Source: Paramecium octaurelia (Eukaryota > Ciliophora > Oligohymenophorea > Peniculida > Parameciidae). From it: DNA of 64,000 bases. The DNA lies in assembly GCA_905182995.1 (NCBI GenBank), contig CAJJDP010000066.1:429212-493211 (forward strand), given 5' to 3'. Positions 13,501-25,061 of the stretch are shown piece by piece (position 1 is the stretch's first letter; each line of letters begins with the position of its first letter). A program made the position numbers and the translations under genes. The notes beneath the pieces were generated by a model. That model made no database searches. It was not told the DNA's origin and was given only the letters and a program-made list of their open reading frames with translations.

Positions 13501-14927
13501 ATCGACTTAAACTTTCGAAAGAGAACCCCCTTTGAGTTTTCCTGAACCTTTATACCTTTTGCTCGTTTTCCTCCTACTACATTTCTTCCTATTGTTCATC
13601 CTATTCTTCTTATTGCATTTGTTGATGTTAAGAGGGCGAGCCATTTTTATTTCTGGCTATTTCATAATTATCAAGTTCCTTTTTGGGATTCCTCAATAAT
13701 TCCAATAAATATTCTTTCTTGGATCTATTATTTGTATTTAAAGTAGATTGATTTTTATAACTATAAGTTGATACAAACACATCCTTCTAGACATAATGAT
13801 TATTATTCATCATATTGTCTATGATACCCCAACTGTTGATGGTCTTCAAATCAATAGTTTCGGTCAATAAACCCATCAAAGAATACATAACAAATCCATC
13901 TCCAACCAAACTGCCCTTGCTTTGATAATCCCATAGTTATAACACTGCCTTACTGATAATCATTGGCCATAATTAATTCTTATCGACACTTTAGGGTAAT
14001 AATGCTTTGCCATCAAATGACGTAGGCATGTGATCAGAAACTTATATTTTTCTCTCCTTTCCCATAAAATACAATTTGACTATATATTTGCCATTAGGAT
14101 TATAAATTGGTGCTCCATCTTTTTATGGATATATCTTGCTGGAGAGTGACTTCTGAGTAAAACAATCCTTTATATCTCTGTCCTTAATCTGCTATAATTA
14201 TGAGGCAATCCAACGAGAATTGGGTGGCAATGCATCACTACAAATTAGATCACTTAATCTGACATCAGAGGTCATCTTAGGATTTTCATCAAACACTTCC
14301 TCTGCTTGTTTTTTATTACCCTTTTTATTTTTTTATTGAGCTGCCTATTTTTCTAAGAACTCCTTCCTTCTCATCTCCACTTCTTCAGGTGTTTCCATTC
14401 TCTCATAACTCTCACAAATAGTCAAATGATGTTCAACTTCCTTCTCCATATAGTGTATTTTTTCAACTGTTTCAAGTCTAGTCGAGTAATAATCATCGTT
14501 CATATTATATCTATTCTCTCTCATGTCCATGTAAGGTGGTTCATGTTCAGATTCTCTAACATCAATTATATATTGGTTTACTATTGCCATCTTTATCTTA
14601 AAAAATTCTTTGGTCTTCTCCAAAAAGGAAAATATTTGTCAGTTTCAAAATTATACTTAGTAAGTTGTGCTTCTCCCTATAGAAGGTTTATGGCTTGAAC
14701 GGCTTCATCACCCGGCCATTCATCAGGGTCAGGGAATGGTTGATATTCTTTTACATTAACCAATTTGCTTTACCATGCAGACTCTATTTGTTAATTTGAT
14801 CTGGTGCTTTGAGTGGTTTTGGATCTCTTGGTGGATTCTTAACACTCTATGGTATCACGTCCTTCATTGGTGTGCCCACTCTAAATAGCTATCGACCCTT
14901 TTGATCCTTAGTTGTTTTAGGAGGCAT
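10568..14927 (-). CDS. Androglobin-like calpain-domain protein (no visible globin domain)
   Basis: About 1,400 residues with at least four introns (26, 26, 26 and 25 nt). The N-terminal third resembles the calpain-like protease region of androglobin: SRWIASQLQQIKDRDIKDCF, then NGKYIVKLYFMGKERKIQV, FDGKALLPQSVDKNQLWPMI and INSWGII. Near the C-terminus is the androglobin-type signature KAIKKSWEDKEPGRAVNAKK, followed by a Lys/Gln-rich coiled coil. Androglobin is linked to cilia/flagella and spermatogenesis in animals. I see no stretch with globin helices and a proximal histidine, so this is probably the globin-less protist form. Catalytic competence of the calpain domain was not established. The middle of the protein looks like calpain beta-sandwich or C2-like modules but is unassigned. 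Confidence 0.7.
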
Positions 14928-14963
14928 ACAAAATAATTAAATTAATAATAATTACAATAAATC

Positions 14964-15620
14964 ATGTTTCCATACATATTTGCTTTTTGTCTTTGTCTCT
15001 GTGTCTAATTAACTAAGGGAGTGTCTGATAACATCGAGGTTATCACTTCATGTTGGCTTATCACATTGCAAGACAATCAAAAATTCAAGGTATTTTAATT
15101 TCTCAATGCTTTTTTAGACATTTGATCATGTAGTGGATTCAGTCGCTAAACGTTATTCACAGAGTGACAAAGACAAGATTGTTCACGACATCAGAGTGTA
15201 CATGGTTAAAAAGTGTTTTGCCACCCTTCCCCTCGCAGATAGTAAATAGGTAAGCACGTCTATTTAACACGCGTTTTTTAGATAATCAAAGATTTTGAAG
15301 CTGGACAATCCTTCCATGTAACCTATCGAGAAGTTGTTAAGGGCTTTGATTACACTCATTACATTAAGGACCTGAAAAACAAGGACCTCATTCCAAACCC
15401 ATAATTAGATGACACCATTTCAAGCATTGTCAAAACTCTTGAAACTGAATTTCTCAAGGAAACTCAAAGTGAAATCCAATAAGCAGCTCCTCCCATAGGA
15501 GTTTTCGGAATGAATTTCAATTACCTACTTGTGTTCCCAATACTCGGAGGAGTTCTTTTGACCTATTTTGCAATTAATGCATTCAGAACTTTACAAACAA
15601 CCCCGAAAAAAAAGAAGTGA
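14964..15620 (+). CDS. Small secretory-pathway protein with C-terminal membrane anchor
   Basis: About 198 residues. Introns of 28 nt (15090-15117) and 32 nt (just downstream of AGTAAATAG) restore the frame. The N-terminus MFPYIFAFCLCLCVQL is a convincing signal peptide. Near the C-terminus YLLVFPILGGVLLTYFAINA forms one membrane span, followed by a short basic tail (PKKKK) that would face the cytosol. The lumenal part is about 120 residues, charged, with two cysteines. The dibasic-type KKKK end could act as an ER retrieval signal (inference). I do not recognise a family. It starts 37 bp from the divergent androglobin-like gene. Confidence 0.75.
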
Positions 15621-15665
15621 AATTGTAATTAAATATTTTAATATATTAATATTTAAATCTTTGAT

Positions 15666-16965
15666 ATGAGTAAAAAGAATACTAAGCGTAAATAAAACAA
15701 CAAGGTAGAGAAGGACGACGATTACAGCGACATCTTTGAGGACATCCAACCTGTATTGCCAATTATAAAAAAAAAATCAAAAGAGCAACAACAAACAAAC
15801 TAAATTCAGTTTGAGTCCATTCGCAACCAAGAATAGGCTAATCTCATTCGATGCCCAATAGAATCCATCAATATTGAATAAGTTGATTATTCCCACCAAT
15901 AATTTAGATTCTGCAGGACATTTTGTATGAGTCTTCCAAAGAGTCCCAATACTCCAAGACTCTCAAGCAAATACTTCTCATGGGACAACGAGAATTGAAA
16001 GACAAACAAAAATATTACTAATTTAAATGGCAATCATTAGGTCACTCAAATATCAATCGCTAAGAATATCAACGACAAGAGTAGATGCTCAAAGAACAAT
16101 AATCCAAAGACATTGCTGAAATTCAAAATAATGTTATTGCTGAATTAGGAAGGAAGAGAGTCAAAGGATTTCAGTAAAGAGAAGATATCCTGGATGAATT
16201 TAGAATTAATTTTATGAAGAAAAGACATCTCACACCCGATGGACCTGTGATGGAGGAATTCCAATTTTATGTCGATCCTGAAGAAGCTAATCGATTGAAG
16301 AGAGATCAAATTTAATTGTTGGAAAAACTTATGGAAGAATCACATCTGATTCCAGAAAATCATCCATTAGAATTGAAAAGATACTATAGTTAACCAGAAA
16401 ATGCAGGACACCAACCACGTTATCTACAAAGAACCTAAAGTAATTATATTTAAAAGTATTATCTACATATAATCTTAGTAATAATGAATAACATTAGAGT
16501 GATATTTAAAAATTACAAATATTTCCAAAATTGCAGATTGACAAAATCATTAAGGAAAAGATGGAAAATATGACACCTAAGAAAATTGAAGTAAGTGTTT
16601 CTAAAATAACCCAAGCTTGAAGGAACTGCTCAAACTTGATGAGTAAGATATTCAAGTCATTCCCAGAAATGTTAGAGTCATGCTTTTAGATTCCAAATCA
16701 GATGAATTATACACCGACAAGGATTTCCAATTGGATTAGGCTGAAAGATATATCGAAGTCTTTAATTAATTGAAGGTTTTTATTTTTTATTTTACATCAA
16801 TAGAACCAAAACTTCTATGAATTGGATTTGGAAAAGATGTTAGAACTTACAATTTATATTGTGAATAATACTCATTATCAGCAAAAGTTTAAGTTGTCCG
16901 AAGACAGAAAATAAGTTACACCCAGAGAATTGTTGAATTATATTGAAAAATTATAAAGATTATGA
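15666..16965 (+). CDS. Conserved-looking hypothetical protein, charged and partly coiled coil
   Basis: Four introns are inferred: a 26-nt GTTGAT..TAG intron near 15885, a 23-nt one near 16458, a 32-nt GTAAGT..AAG one near 16592 and a 28-nt GTTTTT..TAG one near 16775. The spliced frame gives about 395 residues ending at the TGA at 16963. The N-terminal third is Lys/Gln-rich. The centre holds a charged segment (MEEFQFYVDPEEANRLKRDQ), and the C-terminus is compact and helical (QVTPRELLNYIEKLQRL). There are no membrane segments or signal peptide. I do not recognise the family. It begins 45 bp after the previous stop. Confidence 0.65.
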
Positions 16966-17024
16966 AATATCAAATTTAAATTTTTGCCAAATATAACTCA
17001 AATCCACATCTAGCTATTAACATT

Positions 17025-17096
17025 TCCGGTATAGTCTAGTGGTTAGGATATCAGGTTTTCACCCTGGGGACCCGGGTTCAATCCCCGGTATCGGAA
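17025..17096 (+). tRNA. tRNA-Glu (anticodon UUC)
   Basis: A complete cloverleaf can be drawn. The acceptor stem is TCCGGTA/TATCGGA with one G-T pair. The D arm contains TAGTGGTTAGGATA, the anticodon arm is CAGG-TTTTCAC-CCTG with anticodon TTC, and the T arm contains GGTTCAATCC. There is no intron and no encoded CCA. A run of T just downstream (from about 17100) serves as the Pol III terminator. In this code UUC reads the Glu codons GAA/GAG, not the reassigned stops. Confidence 0.95.
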
Positions 17097-17156
17097 AAAT
17101 TTTTTATTTTTTTTGCATTAACTTTCACTTTAATCTAATTAATCAAATAAAATTAA

Positions 17157-18475
17157 ATGATTCCAACAAGTATTGTGGTTTGCGGAGGTGGAAATGGTTC
17201 TCATGCTACTGTAGCATCAGCAGGTCGTTTTGAAAACATTTAAGTGAATGTCTTTACCAGAAAGCCTCAAGATTGGAAACAAGAAATTGTAGGTTTGACA
17301 AAAGGAAGTCCATGGGAATCACTTGGAAATTTTGTGGGTATGACCTTATATGTTGAATCTTTAAGGGAAAATTAATAAAGTCTCTAATAATCCTTAAGAT
17401 TTTCCAGGAGCAAAATTATGGATCATAGGAGGCCCAGCTCATGTCCATCATGAAATTTTGTAGAAAATTGCTCCATATGTAACAAAGGATTCGTTTGTGG
17501 TAATTACAATTACAATATAATCAAGGGTACATTATTTGCTTAAGGTGGATTTGAATGGATGTGCAGAAGCGTTTTTGGAGATAGAATCAGAACTGATAAC
17601 ATCAGCTACTTTGGTCTTTACAATATTCCTTGGCTATGCAAAATTTTTAAATATGGAGAATCTGTCAGAATAATTGGACCAAAAACTAAGCTTTAATGTG
17701 CACTCTCAGATTTAAGCAGAAAAGAAGAACTCTTTTTATTATTAGAAAACATGTTTTAAATCCCTGTCCTATAGGCACCCAACTTTTTGACTTTAACTCT
17801 AACTCCTAGCAATCAAATCATTCATCCTGCTAGAGTCTATGCAGTATTTAGAGTATGATAATTTTAGTTATTTTTAGAATTGGGATGGAAAATAAGTTTA
17901 TCAACCTAGTGAAGTACCCACATTTTATGAAGATTTTGATGATTTTAGTGCCTACATGCTCCAAATATTGGATGATGAAATCTAAGCTATCAAAAGAGAG
18001 ATTCTCAAAAGATATCCTCATTTTAATTTAGATTTAATCATACCAATTAAGGAAAGAATTATTTAATAATATGGTGATCAAGTTAAAGATAAATCTAATT
18101 TGAAAACCGTATTCAGAACTAATGCTGGATATGCTACTATTTAAATTCCTACCAAACCTGTTTAGGGAGGTGTCTAATTAAATACCGAAGCTAGAATCTT
18201 TTGGGAAGACATTCCTTATGGATTATGCATACTTAAAGTAACAACATCATAATACTCAATTTTAGGATCTCTCAGAAATGCTAGGTCTTTAAACACCTGG
18301 TACTGATAAAATGATTGAGTGGCATCAAAAGTTTATGAATAAGGAATATATTCAAAATTCAAGATTAAATAGAAATCTATTAAAAGAAACAGGAGCCCCC
18401 TCTAAATATGGATTGGATACATTGGAAAAAGTATTAGGTATTTAGGAAGTTTCCACATAAAAACCTAAATTGTGA
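17157..18475 (+). CDS. Octopine/nopaline dehydrogenase-like NAD(P)-dependent enzyme
   Basis: About 400 residues after removing four introns (28, 26, 25 and 28 nt; for example GTATGATAATTTTAG..TAG near 17855). The N-terminus SIVVCGGGNGSHATVA is a Rossmann dinucleotide-binding motif. Further on, WIIGGPAHVHHEIL and GTLFAQGGFEWM match the first domain of the opine dehydrogenase fold, and TPSNQIIHPARVYAVF lies where the family has its catalytic His (IHP). The C-terminal domain carries NLKTVFRTNAGYATIQIP. Family members reduce the imine formed from a keto acid and an amino acid; the substrate here cannot be predicted. No targeting peptide is visible. It lies about 60 bp downstream of the tRNA. Confidence 0.8.
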
Positions 18476-19185
18476 AGTTTATAGGTAGTCTAATAATAAA
18501 CACAAATATTATAATTTTATTTTGGAAATATGTTTTCTTCTCTCATAGCTCAAGGGCATCAGATGAAATGCTGTAATCCCACCTCAACTTACTTGAATGT
18601 AGTTTGAGCATGTTTTATTTATCTATTCTCTTTGAATTAACTAATATTTAAGATAGTAATTAGCTTGACCAAGAATTGTATAAATTATATTTGTAAAATC
18701 TACTGTTTTAAAAAGAATACTTGCTTTTAATTTCAACAGCTAAAATTAAAAAAATTAAATCAATAGTATTTTATATGTGGCTAAAGGTTTAAGTAATTGC
18801 CTATATCTATACTAATAATTGTCAGAAATACTAAATATGAATATAAATATATTTTTAGTTTTAAATATACTAATTCAAAAATTCTAATATTGTGAAACAA
18901 TTATGATGTTTGTGCATAATCAAAATTTCTGAAAATTATATTAGCCACCTAACTATAAAATCTTCATTAAGATAATATTTTTGTATTTGTAATAAAGTTA
19001 CTTATAATTACCAAAATTACCTTAATTAGTCCTTTAGCCCTATAAATATGTAATTGTATGTTTGCACTTTAAATCTTCACATTCTTTGAGGTTATAAAGC
19101 TTTTGCAACAATAAAATTGATTTTTTATAATCATAATTTATGATATTAAAATTGTAAAAGAAATAAAACACATTATTATTAAAAT
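18476..19185. other. Intergenic stretch; one weak 76-codon frame
   Basis: Very AT-rich. The only open stretch of note is 18610-18840 (+), encoding MFYLSILFELTNIQ... It has a plausible hydrophobic/charged pattern but no intron evidence, no recognisable family and no clear upstream exon. It could be a gene remnant. No RNA gene was recognised. Confidence 0.4.
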
Positions 19186-21279
19186 ATGAAATAATCTGTC
19201 GAATTTAACAATTATCAACTAATAGAAGAACCATACTCTTGGTAAGGAACACAGAAAGTAGAAGAATTAATTTAGGATAATTTACTTGCTCAATATCAAA
19301 GACTTAAAGTTAGAATTGCAATTACAAAAGAGAATGATCTATATTATATCAGAGATGGATAAATTTTAAGAATGTAATTTTAGAAATCAATAAGCTATAA
19401 TAGTGATAAAATGATGATTCCCTCCAAGTTACCTAATATCTTATATAATTTAGAACAGATACAATATTTATAATGGGAAGGAGAGTATAGTAAAAGTAAT
19501 GAAAAAATTGGAAAATGGAAAGCTAAATGGAAAGGAGAAACTTTAATTGATGTTGGAGGATACTACAACTGGGATGAAAAAAAACATGGCCTTTGGAAAG
19601 ATATAATATAAAATTATTCCAAGTTAATTATTTTAATATAATTAAGGCTAGTTTAGGTTTATGAATGTGGAATTTATAACAACGACAAAAAATAGGGGGA
19701 ATGGAAGTACCTCTATGAAGAAGAAAAGATGTAATAATAACTTTTAATTAATTGAATAGTGGAGGTGGTATCTACAATTAGAAGAGTCAAAAAAATGGTA
19801 AATGGATAGATTTGAGTGATGATTTTATGTAAGACACATATGTAACTTATTCTGGTGAATATAAAAATGATAATAAAATTGGCCTATGGGAGATTTGGTT
19901 AAAGCACAAAAAGCGAGCTTTCACTCCTTACAATACTCAGTGCATGTAAATTTATTATGTTTAATATCGAAACCTAAATGTTTAGCGGAGGAGGATCATA
20001 TGATGATAGAGGTGATGGTATAAAGATTGGGAGATGGATTGAATTGAGTGACAGATTATATGAAAGAATATTGATAACCTATAATGGTTAGTATAGAAAT
20101 GGGAAAAAGGCTGGCAGGTGGGATATTTGGTTAATTCAGTAAAGTATATATCAAAGCCATAAGACAAATTTATTGATGTAAACCTAATTATATAAAGATT
20201 TACATAATGTGAAAAGTGGAGGAGGATCATACAATGGGGAGAATGGTGTTAAAATTGGAAAGTGGATTGAAATAAATGTGGGGTTTTCTGAGCATGAATT
20301 AATAACCTCTAGTGGGGAATATCGAAACGGTAAAAAAGTTGGGAGATGGTAAACCGTTAATAAAGAGAATTTTTAACATGGTTTAATTTTTTAAACTGAA
20401 GAATAATATAGTGATGATGGGGATGGGTTTAAGACTGGAGATTGGATTGAGTTAGATGAGATGTAAAGAATTAAACAATATAACAATTTAGGGGTGGAGG
20501 ATAATATGCTGAAAAAGGTTAGGATTTGAAGAGTGGAAGATTGATTGAACGAAGTTATGATTTTTCCAATGATTTAAAAGTATTTTACAAAGGTTAATAT
20601 AATGATGGTAAAAAAATTGGGAAATGGGAAATTGAAAATGAAAGGATGTAGATGTAAGGAATTAAAATATAAAAACTTTAGAGGTGGAGGATATTATGAT
20701 GAAGGATAAAACGGCTTTAAGGTTGGCAGATGGATTGAATTGTGTGAAGAAAGTAGAAGTAATTCATTAATAACTTTTACTGGTGAATATCAATATGGAA
20801 AAAAAATTGGAAGATGGGATATTTGGTATTAAAACTATGAAAAGAATAAATAAATGTAAATAAGCAATAAATAATTTTAGTGGGGGTGGATTATATGACG
20901 AAAAAGGTCTGAACATTAAGATAGGGAAGTGGATTGAATTAAGTGATAGATTCAGTTAGGGCGAGAAGGTCATTTATAGTGGTGAGTATAAAAATAATAC
21001 GAGAATTGGGCGATGGGATATTTGGTATTAGAAAGATAAAGAATTTTAAAGAATGTAAAATATTAAAATGTAGCCATTTGTAGTGGTGGAGGATAATATG
21101 AAGATGATGGCATCAAGATTGGGAAGTGGATTGAGTTGAGTAAAGAATTTCGTAGTGATTATTAGCCATCAGAATAAATAACCTATCATGGTGAATATAA
21201 TAATGGTAAAAAAGTTGGTATATGGGTTGAAATGAATCAAAAATATAAGAAGCTTAAAGAATTGAAATATAATAATTGA
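19186..21279 (+). CDS. Tandem MORN/YwqK-like repeat protein with one intron per repeat
   Basis: The unique N-terminal ~130 residues are followed by about eight repeats of roughly 55-60 residues. Each opens with GGG-x-Y, continues with KIG(K/R)WIEL, then a GEY-x-NGKK-x-G-x-W core, and ends in Met before the next intron. Introns lie at 19731-19759, 19946-19985, 20178-20216, 20463-20491, 20654-20681, 20856-20880 and 21055-21083. All are in the same phase, splitting the codon AT|G or AT|(A/T/C) at the repeat border. A further 24-nt candidate is at 19623-19646. With these removed the frame is continuous to the TGA at 21277. The G-x-Y-x-x-G-K-x-x-G-x-W pattern resembles the MORN variant of YwqK-like proteins. 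Such beta-hairpin repeats usually bind partners or membranes. The specific function is unknown. Confidence 0.75.
19731..21083 (+). repeat. Tandem exon-intron repeat units
   Basis: Each repeat unit of about 160-240 bp consists of a coding repeat plus a 25-40 nt intron at the identical position and phase. One unit (around 20370-20400) reads straight through where an intron would be expected (TEEQYSDDG). This indicates either intron loss or a fused, shortened repeat there. Confidence 0.7.
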
Positions 21280-21731
21280 TTAATAATGATAATTTTTAAT
21301 TCATTGAGACTTCATATTAGTTTAGTCTTATTTATTTTCTTTTTTATATTAATTTAACAGTTTAATTATCTTCTATTGTGATATGCTAGTGGCTATTTCT
21401 CAAGAAGATTGGAATTTCTATTTTCAATTTTTCAAAAATCAAATTCTGCTATTTAGACGAACATCATATATATTGATTAAATAGATCACTTTTATATAAT
21501 ACTAGTCATAGTTTAGTCATTTGAATTCACAAGAGTAATATCCAAAAGTTCACGTAATTATTTAATACTATAAAATATATAATTAAAATTTTTCATCGTT
21601 TTAAGAATTCTAAATTTAAGAATGGTAGAGACATTCGTTATTCATTTTTTTATACGTTAATGACATTTTTAAATATGAAATTTAGTATAAAAGTAATATT
21701 TATATAAGGAAAATATCTAAAATTTAAGGAT
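21280..21731. other. Convergent intergenic stretch with a weak open frame
   Basis: A plus-strand frame from the ATG at 21383 (starting MLVAISQEDWNFYFQFF) stays open through this gap and continues antisense into the MORN gene. Its first ~60 codons look somewhat protein-like, but the continuation is an antisense shadow, so I do not call a gene. Nothing else is recognised. Confidence 0.3.
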
Positions 21732-23968
21732 TCAATCTTATTAAACTAATTTACCGTTTTCCCATACACCAACAATCTCTGTTCCGTTTGCTTCAATTAA
21801 AACTCCTTTTCCATACTATTTACCATTATGCCATTCTCCTTTATAGGTTTTCCCATCTGCGAAAGAAAAGACTCCGTAACCTTCCTTTTTGTCCTCTTTG
21901 TAATCACCAATATATTTATTGCCATTGGCCCAAATAAATGTACCTTTACCATTCATTTGGTTCTTCCACCACTCTCCAGTGTATTCTTGTCCGTCTGGCC
22001 ATTAGTAGGTGCCGAATCCGTCAATGTAATCTTTGAAATAACTTCCTTCATAGCAGTTTCCATTAGACCAAAGGTATTTTCCTTTTCCATGCTTCATACC
22101 TCCTTAATATTGGCCTGTATAAGTATCTCCAGATACCCATTTCTCTGTTCCCTGACCATCCTTTTCATCATCTTACCACTCTCCTTCGTAAATATTACCT
22201 TCACAATCCACATATTTGCCAAATCCACATTGTAAATCATCTACCCATTCTCCTTCCTTAGATTTATTAATAAAGTAATCTATACATAATATGAGCCATC
22301 AGAACGAATCAATCTTCCTTTGCCATTGGCTCCGTGATTTTACCAATAGCCTTCATAATAGGTGCCATCTGGCCAATACTAGCGCCCCTTGCCATGCTTT
22401 TGTTTATTTCTCCATTGGCCTACATATATAATGCCTGTGCTAATGAATTACTAGTTTATATGGTAATAATAATTACATGAGGAGGTAGAGAAATGCAATC
22501 CTTAAATTTTTTATTCAAGTCAGGATCATATTAAAAGGGAGGAAGAGATTTAAATATTTTGGCTACGTTTGGATTAGTAAAATCTGGTTCTTTTACTTAA
22601 ATTGCAATATCAGAATCTGGGGCATCATTATTTTTGAAAAAATAGCTATCCTACTCCTGCTGGAGAAATCGATGTTTCAAGGGTTCAACTTTTGTTAGTT
22701 CGTTCTTGCTGGCTATTGACTTATCATTTAGATCAGATCTTGGTGAAGTGAACTAATTTAATGTCAACATTTACTCCGCTGTTTATTTATGGCTTAGATG
22801 AATTTTCTTTAACATGTATCTGATTGGTTTGTTATTAAGGTTATTGGGATTCCGAAGCTTGACGTTATGTGTTTTAATGTGTGGATACATTTGTACTTTA
22901 GGATTGCCGAGATTAAATTTATCGCTGTTGTTATTACCTTTACGTATTAGGTTGCTTTTTAATGCATGCTGAACCCATATTGAATTTTAATTTATATATA
23001 ATAAAAGCATTTTAACTAAATATCATCTTATATACTGATTCTCATCCTTAGCTTAACTTGATTGCATCCTTGATTGATTCATTCTGGATTGTTGCATAAT
23101 AGCTATAATTGTAAACAAATATGGTACATTATGTTTTGTTTGTCTTGTCAAGTCTTGTGATCTCTTGAGTTTATTGGCTTTCTAGTTCTTTTCTCACATT
23201 TTAATATTTTTAGAGTAACCTAAAATTAGATCAACAAATTCACTTTTCTAATTCTTGAGATCGAATTTTCCTTTATTCCTCTTATCCACTTAGGATTCTC
23301 TATGTTAGAGCATTCAACTCATTAATTTGTTTCTGTCTCAATTGGGTAATCAAATTTCTAATCTTTTGTTATCTACAGGAGGTCCACTTCTCATATTCAT
23401 CTCTTTCTTAGGCCTAGATTCTAGACTAAATAACATGTGCTTCTAAATAACTAATTGTATAACACTATAGAGTACTTTTCTTGTCTAGCCAATTATTCTT
23501 CAGTCTTTCTCAAGGCCAAAAGCTCAGCTGAATCCTTTGGTTTTACAGGAAGGCTATTTTCTAATTCTTCTGAAAATTATCTTAATTCTTCTTCGTGTCT
23601 TTACAGAGTTTATTCCTTCACTTTTTAAGCTTCGTTATCAAATTCTACCATCTTTTGATCCCAAAACTAATTAAATTAATTGAATTCTTCAAGATGTGCT
23701 TTTTCAATGTCTTGTTTCTCTGAGCAGTGTCTATCTTTGACATCTCCTTTGTTTTTTAGATCTAATTCTTTCTTTAATTCTGCCAGTCTTTTCTTTGCTT
23801 GATCAGCTTCCAAATACTTGCCAGCTTTCTCACAACTCTTTTAATGATCGTATAATATTTGACTACTATCAAAATCAATTAATACATATATTCTTCTAAA
23901 TCTCCTGATTGGATTGGAAGAGTATTAGTGCCTTTTCTTGATGATGTAGGTCTTTAAAATTAACTCAT
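21732..23968 (-). CDS. Coiled-coil protein with C-terminal MORN repeats
   Basis: Several introns of 20-29 nt are inferred (for example 20 nt after LEEYM, 25 nt after ARQEN, 29 nt near 22270). The N-terminal half is a charged helical module: SSQILYDHQKSCEKAGKYLE, ELDLKNKGDVKD, AHLEEFNQFNQFWDQKMVEF, SLPVKPKDSAELLALRKTEE. I recall this motif set from a coiled-coil protein of ciliated eukaryotes but cannot name it safely. A linker follows, then about eight MORN repeats (for example YEGEWYDDEKDGQG, GKGKYLWSNGNCYEG, KKEGYGVFSFADGKTYKG), ending in VGVWENGKLVQQD. MORN repeats usually mediate lipid or protein contacts at membranes and cytoskeleton. It lies near other genes with ciliary homologues. Confidence 0.75.
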
Positions 23969-24182
23969 TAGTGCAGAAAATTGGATTTTTAATATTAACG
24001 TTAAGAATTAATTTTTGCGCTTAAATATTTGGTGAAGTACTTAACAAATAATTATTAATTTGTAAATTAAATGTAAGCAAGATTCTGACATAATACTAAT
24101 AATAAGATGTTAACTTAAAGTATTCTTTTATGTTATCTACTATTTGATATAATTATATTATAAAACATTATTTTATATATAT

Positions 24183-24779
24183 ATGCAAGATTAGTAATTA
24201 TTAATTAAAGTCATTTCGGTTGGAGACACTCAGAGTGGCAAATCTTGTTTGATAAAACGATTTTGTGAAGGCAGATTCATCAATAAGTATGTCACAACAA
24301 TTGGGGTTGACTATGGTGTTAAAAAGATGATGATTTAAAATAAGAAGGTTGCTGTATGAAGTTTTGCATTCATGTTAGATAAATTTCTTCGATTTATCGG
24401 GTGATGAGGATTACAAGGAAATACGAAATCCATTCTTCGCTGATGCTTAAGGGGTGGTTTTGGTTTGCGATTTAACAGACAGACAATCATTTCAAAATTT
24501 ACCTAAGTGGGAGAAGATGATGACTGATAATGGATTGGATTTGAAATAAGCGGCAGTTTATGTGGTGGGGAATAAATCGGATTTGAAGAACAAGGAGGTT
24601 GATAGTGGTGACATTCTTGCTTATGCAAAGAAGAAGGGGTTCGAAGGGATGATATGCAGTGCAGCTGGAGGGGAGAATGTGAATGAAGTAAATTCCGATT
24701 AAAATTGTAGTTATTTGAGAGGATGTTCGCGAAGATTGTGGATTAGATTGAAAATCTGAAATAAAAAATCAAAGCTTGA
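24183..24779 (+). CDS. RJL-type small GTPase (DNAJC27-like, without J domain)
   Basis: About 183 residues with two introns (25 nt after KKVA and 23 nt after NVNE). G1 is GDTQSGKSC. The switch region CEGRFINKYVTTIGVDYGVK is very close to DNAJC27/RJL proteins. G3 is DLSGDEDY, lacking the usual AGQ, as in the RJL family where the catalytic Gln is missing. G4 is GNKSD and G5 is CSAAG. The C-terminus (IENLKQKIKA) has no prenylation cysteine and no J domain. RJL GTPases occur mainly in flagellated/ciliated lineages. The missing Gln suggests poor intrinsic GTP hydrolysis (inference). Confidence 0.85.
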
Positions 24780-25061
24780 ATGGTGATTTGATTATTACTT
24801 ATATAATTTCTAATTGAAATTTGAATGAAAAATGTTTTGGTATAAAATTGTAAGGTGTTTGCCCCTAATTTTGGATGAATAAGACAGAACACCTAATTTA
24901 AATTAGGAATCTATATTAATTAAATTAATTTAATGATGAGCATTTTCTTAAAATTTATTAATAATTAAGAGTTCAATCTTCAGTTGGTGTAAGATTAGTA
25001 ATGATTACAAAAAATTTATTTTCAATTCAAAGAATTAATATTTATTTCTCAAAAAGCAAAA

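Noticed and set aside
18880..18945. C/D-box snoRNA-like pair (ATGATGT ... CTGA)
   Set aside because: The boxes are only about 35 nt apart with no terminal stem, so chance occurrence in AT-rich DNA is likely.
21828..22235. Long plus-strand frame of 135 codons
   Set aside because: It is antisense to well-formed MORN repeats on the minus strand; repeat composition creates the open shadow.
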